This document shows, in pieces, positions 9,472-16,458 of a stretch of DNA of 64,000 nucleotides (position 1 is the first letter of the stretch; the number at the start of each line of letters is the position of its first letter). The notes beneath the pieces were generated by a model, which ran no database searches, was not told where the DNA came from, and saw only the letters and a list, made by a program, of their open reading frames with translations. Made by a program: the position numbers and the translations under genes. The stretch is from NCBI GenBank assembly GCA_964648795.1, contig CAZYMB010000005.1, forward strand, positions 1 through 64,000. The letters run 5' to 3'. Source of the DNA: JAHDDW01 sp964648795. GTDB taxonomy: Bacteria; Actinomycetota; Acidimicrobiia; Acidimicrobiales; SZUA-35.

Positions 9472-9681
9472 TCAGACAAAGCTAGCTATCAGCGGAACAG
9501 CAGTAAGCAGCAGAATACCAATAATGATCCACGAAAGTATCCGTGCCTGCTTTTTTGCTTTAGGTGAACCTTCGCTTGATACCTTTGCAAATGTGTGTGC
9601 CATCGCCATGCCTGGAGCCGTGTATTTCAACGACTCTGCATTGGTATGAGCTTCAAGAAATTCGTCAGATTTCTGGTTCAT
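9472..9681 (-). CDS. Small single-pass membrane protein
   Basis: The ATG at 9681 gives a 69-residue product (MNQKSDEFLEAHTNAESLKY...) with a soluble charged N-terminus, a Lys/Arg-rich stop-transfer segment (SPKAKKQARI) and a C-terminal helix (LSWIIIGILLLTAVPLIASFV). The tail-anchored layout and convergent position 18 bp from rpe support it being real, but no family was recognised and the ribosome-binding site is weak. It may be expressed alone from the 9682-9760 spacer. Confidence 0.55.
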   Translation of the reverse strand: MNQKSDEFLEAHTNAESLKYTAPGMAMAHTFAKVSSEGSPKAKKQARILSWIIIGILLLTAVPLIASFV

Positions 9682-9760
9682 ATAACACAAGATTGTCAGC
9701 ACCTGAGAACTGTGTCATGAGCCAAATGGATCATATTGGTTTGTTTATTGCGTACTGAAA

Positions 9761-10387
9761 TTAGCTGTCGGCTAAGTCGCCGGCTTTAGCAATCACGTGA
9801 TCGAACAGGCCGTACTCTTGCGCTTCTTGAGCGGTGAACCAGCGGTCACGATCTGAGTCTTTTTCGATCTGCTCTGTGGTCTGTCCTGAGTGGTGTGCAA
9901 TCAAGTCAGCCATTTCCTTCTTAATACGAATCAGGTTTTCTGCCTGAATTGCAATATCAGAAGCTTGACCCTGTACACCGGCCGATGGTTGATGCATCAA
10001 GATTCTTGCGTGTGGCAGTGCGTAACGCTTACCGGCTGCACCCGCTGTTAATAGGAACTGTCCCATTGAAGCACCTAGCCCCAAACATACTGTTGCCACT
10101 TCTGGGCGCACGAACTGCATAGTGTCGTAAATTGCCATACCGGCCGTTACTGATCCACCTGGAGAGTTAATGTATAGCCAGATGTCTTTGTCTGCGTCTT
10201 GTCCAGCTAGGTAGAGCATTTGAGCAGCAATAGAGTTGGCGATATCGTCATCGACTTGCTGGCCTAAGAATACGATGCGTTCCTTGAGGAGCTGTTGGTA
10301 AATGTCAAAGCCACCGGCGGGGCTAGAAGTCTGTAGATTTGCTATTTCTGGCGTTGTCATACCTGCCAGAATACCCTCTAGACTCAT
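9761..10387 (-). CDS. clpP: ATP-dependent Clp protease proteolytic subunit
   Basis: The 208-residue serine protease assembles into the double-heptamer chamber that degrades proteins fed by ClpX/ClpC. Starting at the ATG at 10387, the catalytic triad is Ser107 (GASMGQF), His132 (LMHQPSAG) and Asp181 (DRDRWF); INSPGGSVTAG forms the oxyanion strand. Another ATG nine codons further in (MTTPE) is an equally possible start, and in-frame codons further upstream to 10450 look like non-coding leader. Actinobacteria commonly have two ClpP paralogues; no second copy or clpX is adjacent here. It is divergent from tRNA-Leu, with 72 bp between. Confidence 0.95.
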   Translation of the reverse strand: MSLEGILAGMTTPEIANLQTSSPAGGFDIYQQLLKERIVFLGQQVDDDIANSIAAQMLYLAGQDADKDIWLYINSPGGSVTAGMAIYDTMQFVRPEVATVCLGLGASMGQFLLTAGAAGKRYALPHARILMHQPSAGVQGQASDIAIQAENLIRIKKEMADLIAHHSGQTTEQIEKDSDRDRWFTAQEAQEYGLFDHVIAKAGDLADS

Positions 10388-10459
10388 CAGTCGTTGGATA
10401 CTGTGAGATAAACATCGCATCTGGCGAAACATGTGAATATAATCACACAATCACATCTT

Positions 10460-10543
10460 GCGGATGTGGCGAAATTGGCAGACGCGCCAGATTTAGGATC
10501 TGGTGACCTTATGGTCGTGTGGGTTCAAGTCCCTCCATCCGCA
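10460..10543 (+). tRNA. tRNA-Leu(UAG)
   Basis: A type II cloverleaf fits: acceptor GCGGATG (10460-10466) pairs with CATCCGC (10536-10542), A73 is at 10543, the anticodon stem CCAGA/TCTGG encloses loop TTTAGGA with anticodon TAG, there is a long variable arm (GACC..GGTC), and the T-loop is GGTTCAAGTCC. The 3' CCA is not encoded (CTAG follows). Confidence 0.95.
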
Positions 10544-10560
10544 CTAGTTACTTAACAAAT

Positions 10561-10974
10561 TTAACGGCTGGCTAAAAAAGCTGGAATATCGGTTTCGAGG
10601 TACCAGGCCAGGGCCTCTTCTCGAAATCTTAAGTTGTCCCAAGGCTCTTCAAGGACCGAGCCATTCCAAACAAAGGTCAAGCATTTCACGCTGTTTCCGT
10701 CTTCTAGCTTGACGGTAACGCTCGTCGCCGTGTAGTCGCTACCCTCCCACTCTGTGATCATCTGCAAACTGATATCGTCAACGTCTAAAACAAGCTGACC
10801 GCGAGCTATTGCCCCATCGGATGCAACCATGCCAGGGGCAGCTCGATCCGCTAAACACGAAACCAGATAGCCACCAAGAGCCGCTGGCTTTGCTTGAAAG
10901 GTCTTGCCTACTAGAGCTTGCATAACCTCGTCATTAAGCAGCGTGCCATATACAAATAAGTTAGTCACCGCCAA
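10561..10974 (-). CDS. Gamma-glutamylcyclotransferase-like (AIG2/GGCT) family protein
   Basis: The 137-residue product begins NLFVYGTLLNDEVMQALVG, the YGTL substrate-binding loop of the GGCT fold. It continues with GGYLVSCL, GQLVLDVDDISLQMITEWEG and YTATSVTVKLEDG, the usual order for AIG2-like proteins. The glutamate of TEWEGSDY matches the catalytic acid position (YDxxEG...Y). Members cyclise or cleave gamma-glutamyl amines; the substrate here is unknown. The apparent start is TTG at 10974, with a GTG two codons in; neither has a clear ribosome-binding site. It lies convergent to the tRNA. Confidence 0.8.
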   Translation of the reverse strand: MAVTNLFVYGTLLNDEVMQALVGKTFQAKPAALGGYLVSCLADRAAPGMVASDGAIARGQLVLDVDDISLQMITEWEGSDYTATSVTVKLEDGNSVKCLTFVWNGSVLEEPWDNLRFREEALAWYLETDIPAFLASR

Positions 10975-11090
10975 AGACTAGCGTCTGATTCCAAAGCGAG
11001 TAATGACGGCCAACAGAAGCTAAAAGCATTCAAAACCGCTGTTTACGCCTGACCGGTACAATGGACTAGGTAGACGAGAGGGCAACTACG

Positions 11091-12188
11091 ATGAGCGACT
11101 TTAACCCGAACCAAGGTGGACCATTTAATCAGACACCGCCTACCGGCCCACCAGCTGGCGGCCCACCACCCCCAGGTCCTTGGGATGGATCTCAGCCACC
11201 TCCGCCCGAGAATTGGGGCGTTCCAACCAACCCGCATGATATCGGTACCTGGATTTCTACTTCCTTTAAGAATGTAATAGATAGCGCTCTTGCTTTGTTT
11301 CCGTTACTAGCAGCACAGCTCCTAGTAACTGCAGTCTCCATCTGGATCGGAGTCAGGGCACTTTCAGGAATCGAATTCACAAACATACAAAGCTACGAAG
11401 AGTTCTTCGATACCGATCCGAGTTTTGGAGAAGGTCTAGAATTTATATTAGATAATCTTGAACTCGACTGGGTTCTAATTTCTCAAGCCATCGGCGTAAG
11501 CGTCGTGGGCACAATAATTGGCATTGTTCTTAGCCTGGCTGCTGCCTACATCTTACTGCAGCGTCAGCATGGCAACAGCGTTGAGACTGCACCAGCCCTT
11601 AGCGTAGGCGTTCAAAGCCTCTTGCCATTTATTGGTTGGTCCATCGTTACGTGGCTTCTATGGGTTGTTCCGGCACTCATCTTTATATTCGGAGTGTTTG
11701 CCCTCACGGTCTTCGTTAGTGGGGTATTCGGAGTGCTCTTCATAGGGGTCCTGGCACTAATCCCACTGGCGATTTGGTACTACGTTAAGACTAATTTCCT
11801 TGCAGTTGCAGCCGTTTCAGACAGACGGACCACATCAATATGGAAGTCCACCTTTGATACGTCAAAAGGAAACTTCTTTCCAGTATTGGGTCGACTAATT
11901 TTAGCTTTCCTGATTATTGCTATTCCAAGCTTCATTATCAACCTGATCTTCCAGACAGGGACATCATTCGGAGTGGAAACGACTTCAGATGATGTTCTGG
12001 TAAATGGAGTTCCAATCGAAGAATTGGACACAGTAAATATCGGGGAGTTGATCGGAGAACTCGGTGGCGTCAGTTTTGTTCCACTACTGATAACGACCGC
12101 AATCGGCGTTGCAATAGGGTGGTTTGAGACATCGATGTTTGCTGGCCTCTACGCACAGTACAACAACGAAGAAGCTCAGGTCATCTAA
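11091..12188 (+). CDS. Multi-pass membrane protein with proline-rich N-terminus
   Basis: The ATG at 11091 gives 365 residues. The first ~45 are Pro/Gly-rich (PPAGGPPPPGPWDGSQPPPP) and cytoplasmic. About six hydrophobic helices follow, with an acidic loop after helix 1 (FFDTDPSFGEG) and another near the C-terminus. The helix pattern, including YILLQRQHG and YVKTNFLAVAAVSDRR between long hydrophobic stretches, resembles the glycerophosphodiester phosphodiesterase membrane domain/DUF975-like families common in Actinobacteria. Function is not known. It stands alone between divergent and convergent neighbours. Confidence 0.75.
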   Translation: MSDFNPNQGGPFNQTPPTGPPAGGPPPPGPWDGSQPPPPENWGVPTNPHDIGTWISTSFKNVIDSALALFPLLAAQLLVTAVSIWIGVRALSGIEFTNIQSYEEFFDTDPSFGEGLEFILDNLELDWVLISQAIGVSVVGTIIGIVLSLAAAYILLQRQHGNSVETAPALSVGVQSLLPFIGWSIVTWLLWVVPALIFIFGVFALTVFVSGVFGVLFIGVLALIPLAIWYYVKTNFLAVAAVSDRRTTSIWKSTFDTSKGNFFPVLGRLILAFLIIAIPSFIINLIFQTGTSFGVETTSDDVLVNGVPIEELDTVNIGELIGELGGVSFVPLLITTAIGVAIGWFETSMFAGLYAQYNNEEAQVI

Positions 12189-12204
12189 GGCTAAGCCTTC
12201 AGAC

Positions 12205-12573
12205 TCAGCTAGATTTACTTCCCACAACGCCCAGATGCGTGTGTCTGAATTCGGATTTTTCTTTTAGGCCGTAGCCAAGTGCTCTGTCCATCCCCACATG
12301 TACCAGCCACATCACAGCAAGCAGCTGGAGTAGGTCATTCTCTATTTGCAGTGAAAGAACACCCAACAGCAATGGGCCAACATAAGAGTGCCCAATGTTG
12401 TAGGCGATTGCGCCAACTTCTTTGTTCGCCAAGTATCCGATCATCGAGATGTCAACTAGCAGAAATAGCGGGAACCACCACCACGAAAAATCCAACTGTG
12501 CGTAGAGGTACAGCCCCACCCCAAAGACAGCTACTGACTCAAGCCTAAGTATTGCAAGTAGTCCTTTACTCAT
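12205..12573 (-). CDS. DUF4260-like small membrane protein
   Basis: The 122-residue protein has about four membrane helices. The order FPLFLLVDISMIGYL...GAIAYNIGHSYVGPLLLG...WLVHVGMDRALGYGLK matches the DUF4260 pattern, with conserved Asp, His and the terminal HxGxDRxLGYGLK motif. Function in this family is unknown. It is 16 bp from the convergent upstream membrane gene and on the same strand as the next gene. Confidence 0.8.
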   Translation of the reverse strand: MSKGLLAILRLESVAVFGVGLYLYAQLDFSWWWFPLFLLVDISMIGYLANKEVGAIAYNIGHSYVGPLLLGVLSLQIENDLLQLLAVMWLVHVGMDRALGYGLKEKSEFRHTHLGVVGSKSS

Positions 12574-12626
12574 CAGCAGAACATTAGCAACTAATTGGTT
12601 CTGACTACCGGCTTAACCTTGTTTGG

Positions 12627-13211
12627 TCAGGCTGCAGTTGTTTGATTCGATCTCACACCTATGACATTAGCTGCGGCTACCGCTGAGTTTAGAAACAGCC
12701 AAGTAACCGGGACCAAGACGAATTCAAGTTTTAAATCAACGGCCAGAAAGAATGGGACTTGCGCTATCGCAGCAGTAAACCATGTGAAAGTACTTTCCGT
12801 TCCTGGATGTAGCTTTAACTTCCGGATAGTAGGCACCACAGAAATAGCTCCCGTCAAAGCAGAAGCCACAACCGAAGCTAATGGATCTGAGAGCTGCCAC
12901 CAAAGGATCAAACCAACCAGGGAAAAGGCGACCACGGCCATATCGACGACGTTTACCTTCGATACGCCAAACTTTATGGCGAATACCGTTACAAAAGTTA
13001 AAGAAATTCCTACGGCCAAAATACCCCAAATAGCAGAATTGATTTCGCTAGCGATTTGACTCGCAGTGTAAATATAGGTAGTAAAGGTAATTATTAACCA
13101 GGTGACCTTGTTAGGGATTACGTCGCCGCTCAACATGGCCTTCATATATTTCAGGTGTCCAACGATCATGATCGCAGCGCCCAGGAGTCCCAATAGTAGT
13201 GATGTTGCCAC
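12627..13211 (-). CDS. Multi-pass membrane protein, possibly PQ-loop/SemiSWEET-like
   Basis: The 194-residue protein has about six to seven hydrophobic segments and few charged residues. Two parts look like halves: GHLKYMKAMLSGDVIPNKVTWLI and TIRKLKLHPGTESTFTWFTAAI each place a proline or glycine turn before Thr-Trp, reminiscent of PQ-loop transporters repeating PQ-x-x-(K/S)-x-W-like turns. The match is weak, so only 'membrane protein' is firm. It lies 53 bp upstream of the DUF4260 gene on the same strand. Confidence 0.6.
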   Translation of the reverse strand: MATSLLLGLLGAAIMIVGHLKYMKAMLSGDVIPNKVTWLIITFTTYIYTASQIASEINSAIWGILAVGISLTFVTVFAIKFGVSKVNVVDMAVVAFSLVGLILWWQLSDPLASVVASALTGAISVVPTIRKLKLHPGTESTFTWFTAAIAQVPFFLAVDLKLEFVLVPVTWLFLNSAVAAANVIGVRSNQTTAA

Positions 13212-13251
13212 CTCTTAATTCTATAGCTTAACCCTCGCCGAGGAACTCGAT

Positions 13252-14079
13252 CTACTTCGCCCTCAAGTTAAACAAAGCCTTAACTCCTGAAACAATGAAG
13301 AACTGCAGTACTGCTATGCCCGCTATGGTCGCTCCGCCGGCTGTAGAGGCATGGAAACTTATCAGTAGGCCGAGGAACGCAGCTAAAAGACCAAAGCCGA
13401 TTGAGACGATCATCATTGCCGGCACTCTTCGCACAAGCTGCAATGCTGTTGCCGGTGGCCCTACGAGAAGGCCGAACACAAGAAGTGTTCCGACAGTTTG
13501 GAAGCTGGCAACTATGGATAATGCAAGAAGCGTCATCATTCCGAGTTGAGCTATCTTTGGCGCCATGCCAAGAGTCTGAGCCTTAACGGGGTTGTATGTG
13601 AGAGCCATGAAGGGTCGAAACAGAACGATAGTGACGATCAATACAATCACGGCTGCTATGAGCTGTACGACAATGTCTTCAGTACTCACTCCAAGAACGT
13701 CGCCAAACAAAAGAGAAGTCAGCTCCGCCTGAAAGCCCTGCGAACGCGAGATAAGAACCACACCACCGGCCAGCATGCCGACGAACAACAGACCTGTTGC
13801 TGTGTCTTCACTTACCGCAGTTTTTTGTGTGGTGAGCCCAATAGCTAGCGCCATGATTACCGCTGCAGCTAAGGCACCGATGAACGGACTGATGCCAAGC
13901 AACAGAGCAATTGCTATACCTGGGATAACACCATGAGCTAGAGCGTCAGCCATGAAGGCCATACCTCGAAGCACCACCCAGGTGCCAACAATAGAGCTGG
14001 CCACAACGGCCAGAGACGCACCCACGAGGGCACGTCTCTGAAACTCAAGCTCGAAAGCTTCTGTTATTAGTTCAAGCAC
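13252..14079 (-). CDS. znuB: Zinc/manganese ABC transporter permease (ZnuB-like)
   Basis: The 275-residue protein has about eight membrane helices and the ABC-3 family features: RRALVGASLAVVASSIVGTWVVLRGMAFMADALAHGVIPG near the N-terminus (the coupling region SHAxLPG-like), and GTLLVFGLLVGPPATA. It forms the membrane channel for the ATPase encoded at 15242 and receives metal from the binding protein encoded 4 bp upstream. The zinc assignment rests on the adjacent Zur gene and Zur box; the family also moves manganese. Confidence 0.92.
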   Translation of the reverse strand: MLELITEAFELEFQRRALVGASLAVVASSIVGTWVVLRGMAFMADALAHGVIPGIAIALLLGISPFIGALAAAVIMALAIGLTTQKTAVSEDTATGLLFVGMLAGGVVLISRSQGFQAELTSLLFGDVLGVSTEDIVVQLIAAVIVLIVTIVLFRPFMALTYNPVKAQTLGMAPKIAQLGMMTLLALSIVASFQTVGTLLVFGLLVGPPATALQLVRRVPAMMIVSIGFGLLAAFLGLLISFHASTAGGATIAGIAVLQFFIVSGVKALFNLRAK

Positions 14080-14083
14080 TCTT

Positions 14084-15145
14084 TTAGGCTAGAAGCTCTG
14101 CAATCAAATCGGCATTGGTTCTAACTGCTTCGATATAACTGTCGGCGTTAGAGTCTCCCCCTCCAAGTGATTCGGTAAACAAGTTGCCGACTTCTACACC
14201 CGCTTCTTCGGCGACTGTGCTAAGAAGATCATCTGAAGATGCTGCGTCACCAAATATTGCTGGCACACCTTCAGCTTCGATCTCTTCTACTAACTCAGCC
14301 AAGCTACCTGAGCTTGCTGTGTCAGCTGTAGAGCTGCCTTCGATAACTACACCTAGAACCTCAAAGTCATAACGGTCTGCGAAATATGCGAATACGTTGT
14401 GGTTGGTGACAAGCACACGGCTGTCGGCTGGAACCACAGAAAGCGTCTCTTCTACTTCTGCATCTAGTGCAAGCAGCTCGTCGATGTAAGGCGCAGCTGT
14501 TGTTGCGAGGTCGAGTTCGTTCTCAGGATCTAGGTTGTCAGAAACAAACTCTACGATTGCTTCCGAAGCAACTGCGACACTCGCTGGATCAGTAAAGAAG
14601 TGAGGGTCAAAGTCTCCGTGTGAGTCTTCGCCTTCCTCGTCGTCATGAGAATCTTCGTCCTCATCATCATGAGAGTCTTCCTCTTCCTCATCATCAGAGT
14701 GGCTGTGTGAATCTTCTGCGTCTTCGTCGAATTCGATTGCTTCAACAAAGTCAAGAAGCTCTATTGTTGGAACATCTTGTGCTGCGTCTTCTAGAACGTC
14801 CACTAAACCTTCTTCGAAGTCGCCACCATTAGTAATGAGCAAGTCTGCATTCTCGATGTTTGCGATGTCTTGTGCAGAAGGACTAAATAAGTGCGGGTCA
14901 ACGCCTGAAGGCATGATTCCAACTACCTCAAACTCAGAACCAACAAGGTTCTCGGTAACATCAGCCAGGATGTCAGTTGTTACTGCAATTGTCTGCAACT
15001 CGCCTGAATCGTTGTCTGTGCTTTCGACAGCTGTGTCGCCTTCGGCTTCAGAAGCAGTTTCCGTGGCTGTTTCTGCCCCAGAACAAGCCGCTGCAAAGAG
15101 AGCCGCTGCAATAACTAGCCATAAAGCCCGTAGATTTAACTTCAT
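14084..15145 (-). CDS. znuA: Zinc-binding lipoprotein of ABC transporter (ZnuA-like)
   Basis: The 353-residue lipoprotein has a signal ending AAAC (Cys21). Cluster A-1 features follow: VTTDILADVTENLVG, GVDPHLFSPSAQD with a metal-ligand His, DPHFFTDP with a second, TNHNVFAYFADRY with a third, and a C-terminal acidic ligand in FGDAASSDD. Between them (about residues 146-181) is a His/Asp/Glu-rich loop with repeats of (D/E)DSHDD, a hallmark of zinc rather than manganese binding proteins. It is the first gene of the leftward arm, with znuB 4 bp downstream, and its promoter faces the Zur palindrome at 15194-15208. Confidence 0.95.
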   Translation of the reverse strand: MKLNLRALWLVIAAALFAAACSGAETATETASEAEGDTAVESTDNDSGELQTIAVTTDILADVTENLVGSEFEVVGIMPSGVDPHLFSPSAQDIANIENADLLITNGGDFEEGLVDVLEDAAQDVPTIELLDFVEAIEFDEDAEDSHSHSDDEEEEDSHDDEDEDSHDDEEGEDSHGDFDPHFFTDPASVAVASEAIVEFVSDNLDPENELDLATTAAPYIDELLALDAEVEETLSVVPADSRVLVTNHNVFAYFADRYDFEVLGVVIEGSSTADTASSGSLAELVEEIEAEGVPAIFGDAASSDDLLSTVAEEAGVEVGNLFTESLGGGDSNADSYIEAVRTNADLIAELLA

Positions 15146-15193
15146 AATTACCCTTAATAATTTGATCCGCCTGATTTGGCAAGATTAGTTAAG

Positions 15194-15208
15194 TGAGAAT
15201 GATTCTCA
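15194..15208. promoter_or_regulatory. Zur box between divergent znuA and znuC
   Basis: TGAGAATGATTCTCA is a perfect 7-1-7 palindrome, close to the actinobacterial Zur consensus TGAAAATGATTTTCA. It sits in the 96-bp spacer between znuA and znuC and would let one zinc-loaded Zur dimer pair repress both arms. Confidence 0.88.
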
Positions 15209-15241
15209 TTTCCCAACTGCCTTTATAATAACAAGTAGCCC

Positions 15242-16009
15242 ATGAATAGCAACACTCAATCGAAAAATGACACAATCGTTGCAGCAGCCAAAGAGCTCTG
15301 CTTCTCATACGACTCCGGCTACGCCGTTTGTAACGTTAGCTTTGAGCTTTATGCTGGCGAATCCCTGGCAATCATCGGGCCAAATGGCTCTGGCAAATCA
15401 ACACTTCTGGGGCTGATCGCCGGGCTGCTGCAACCGTCGGCTGGAAAGCTCAAAGTAATATCCCCCCGACCAGCCATTGTGCTTCAAGCTGACGAAGTCA
15501 ACTACGATATTCCGCTTTCGGTTAGAGACACTGTACAAATGGGGCGCTACGCAACTGCTAGTTCCCTCAAACCATTGTCGAGCGCCGACACTGACCTCAC
15601 AGCGGACTCGATGCGAAAGTTAGAAATAGAGGACCTCGCCAATTCGCAACTAAAAGAGCTGTCCGGTGGACAGAAACAACGAACTGCGGTTGCCCAAGCA
15701 CTAAATCAACAGTCCCCTATCCTGCTGCTCGACGAGCCGGTGAACGGTCTTGACATAGTTTCACGCCAACTCATTCTTGACGCCATCGACTCCGCTATCT
15801 CCACTGGAACTGCTGTGGCACTAACAACACACAATTTGGATGACGCCCACCTATGCACAAAAGTTTTGCTTCTAAACAAAGAAGTTGTTGCGTTCGGAAC
15901 TCCAGATGAAGTCCTGACTGAAGAGAACCTCAAGCAAGCATTTGGTCGCAACTTTGTTAAAGTTGGAGAACAGCTAATCGTTGACGACGGACACCATCAT
16001 CACCATTAG
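15242..16009 (+). CDS. znuC: Zinc ABC transporter ATPase (ZnuC-like) with C-terminal polyhistidine
   Basis: The 255-residue ATPase has Walker A GPNGSGKST, signature LKELSGGQKQR, Walker B ILLLDEPVNGLD and switch His in ALTTHNLDDA. It powers the ZnuB permease. The protein ends in DDGHHHHH, a run of five histidines directly before the stop, which could bind zinc at the cytoplasmic mouth of the transporter. It is the first gene of the rightward arm and is followed 8 bp later by zur. Confidence 0.93.
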   Translation: MNSNTQSKNDTIVAAAKELCFSYDSGYAVCNVSFELYAGESLAIIGPNGSGKSTLLGLIAGLLQPSAGKLKVISPRPAIVLQADEVNYDIPLSVRDTVQMGRYATASSLKPLSSADTDLTADSMRKLEIEDLANSQLKELSGGQKQRTAVAQALNQQSPILLLDEPVNGLDIVSRQLILDAIDSAISTGTAVALTTHNLDDAHLCTKVLLLNKEVVAFGTPDEVLTEENLKQAFGRNFVKVGEQLIVDDGHHHHH

Positions 16010-16017
16010 AGGCAACC

Positions 16018-16458
16018 ATGACTGATATCTCTGAACTAAATACGAAAGCTGCAGAATTAGCAAAAGAAGCTGGCCACAGATATACGACTGGCCGTCAACA
16101 AATCGTTGAAGCACTCAACCAACTATCCAAACCTGTTTCTATAGAAGAGATCTTAGAAACTGACTCTTCGCTAGCCCAATCGAGTGTTTATAGAAATATA
16201 GAAGCACTCAAAGAAGCTGGTGTCGTCAAAGCAATTGCAGCTGGGTCTGACACAACCAGGTTCGAGCTAAGCGACACATTGAGCCATCACCATCACCACA
16301 TGATCTGCAACAACTGCAACTCAATTAATGGGTTCGAACTAAGCGCCAAACTTGAAGCAGCACTACACAAAGAACTCGACAAAGCCGCCAGTCGCTCAGG
16401 CTTCAGCTCTGAGTCGCACATACTCGATATACATGGACTTTGCGGCAGCTGCAGCTAG
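16018..16458 (+). CDS. zur: Fur-family zinc uptake regulator
   Basis: The 146-residue protein has the Fur layout: winged helix (YTTGRQQIVEALNQLSKPVSIEEIL...SSVYRNIEALKEAGVVK), then the metal/dimer domain with SHHHHHMICNNCNSINGFEL and a C-terminal CGSC. The CxxC pairs form the structural zinc site and the His run matches the sensing-site region. Position after znuC and next to a Zur palindrome supports Zur rather than Fur. It should repress znuBA and its own operon when zinc is plentiful. The stop overlaps the convergent gene by 4 bp. Confidence 0.92.
   Translation: MTDISELNTKAAELAKEAGHRYTTGRQQIVEALNQLSKPVSIEEILETDSSLAQSSVYRNIEALKEAGVVKAIAAGSDTTRFELSDTLSHHHHHMICNNCNSINGFELSAKLEAALHKELDKAASRSGFSSESHILDIHGLCGSCS

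Noticed and set aside
12661..13059. Plus-strand open frame opposite the membrane protein gene
   Set aside because: The minus frame encodes a coherent multi-helix membrane protein; the plus frame is Thr/Ala-rich without a domain or ribosome-binding site.
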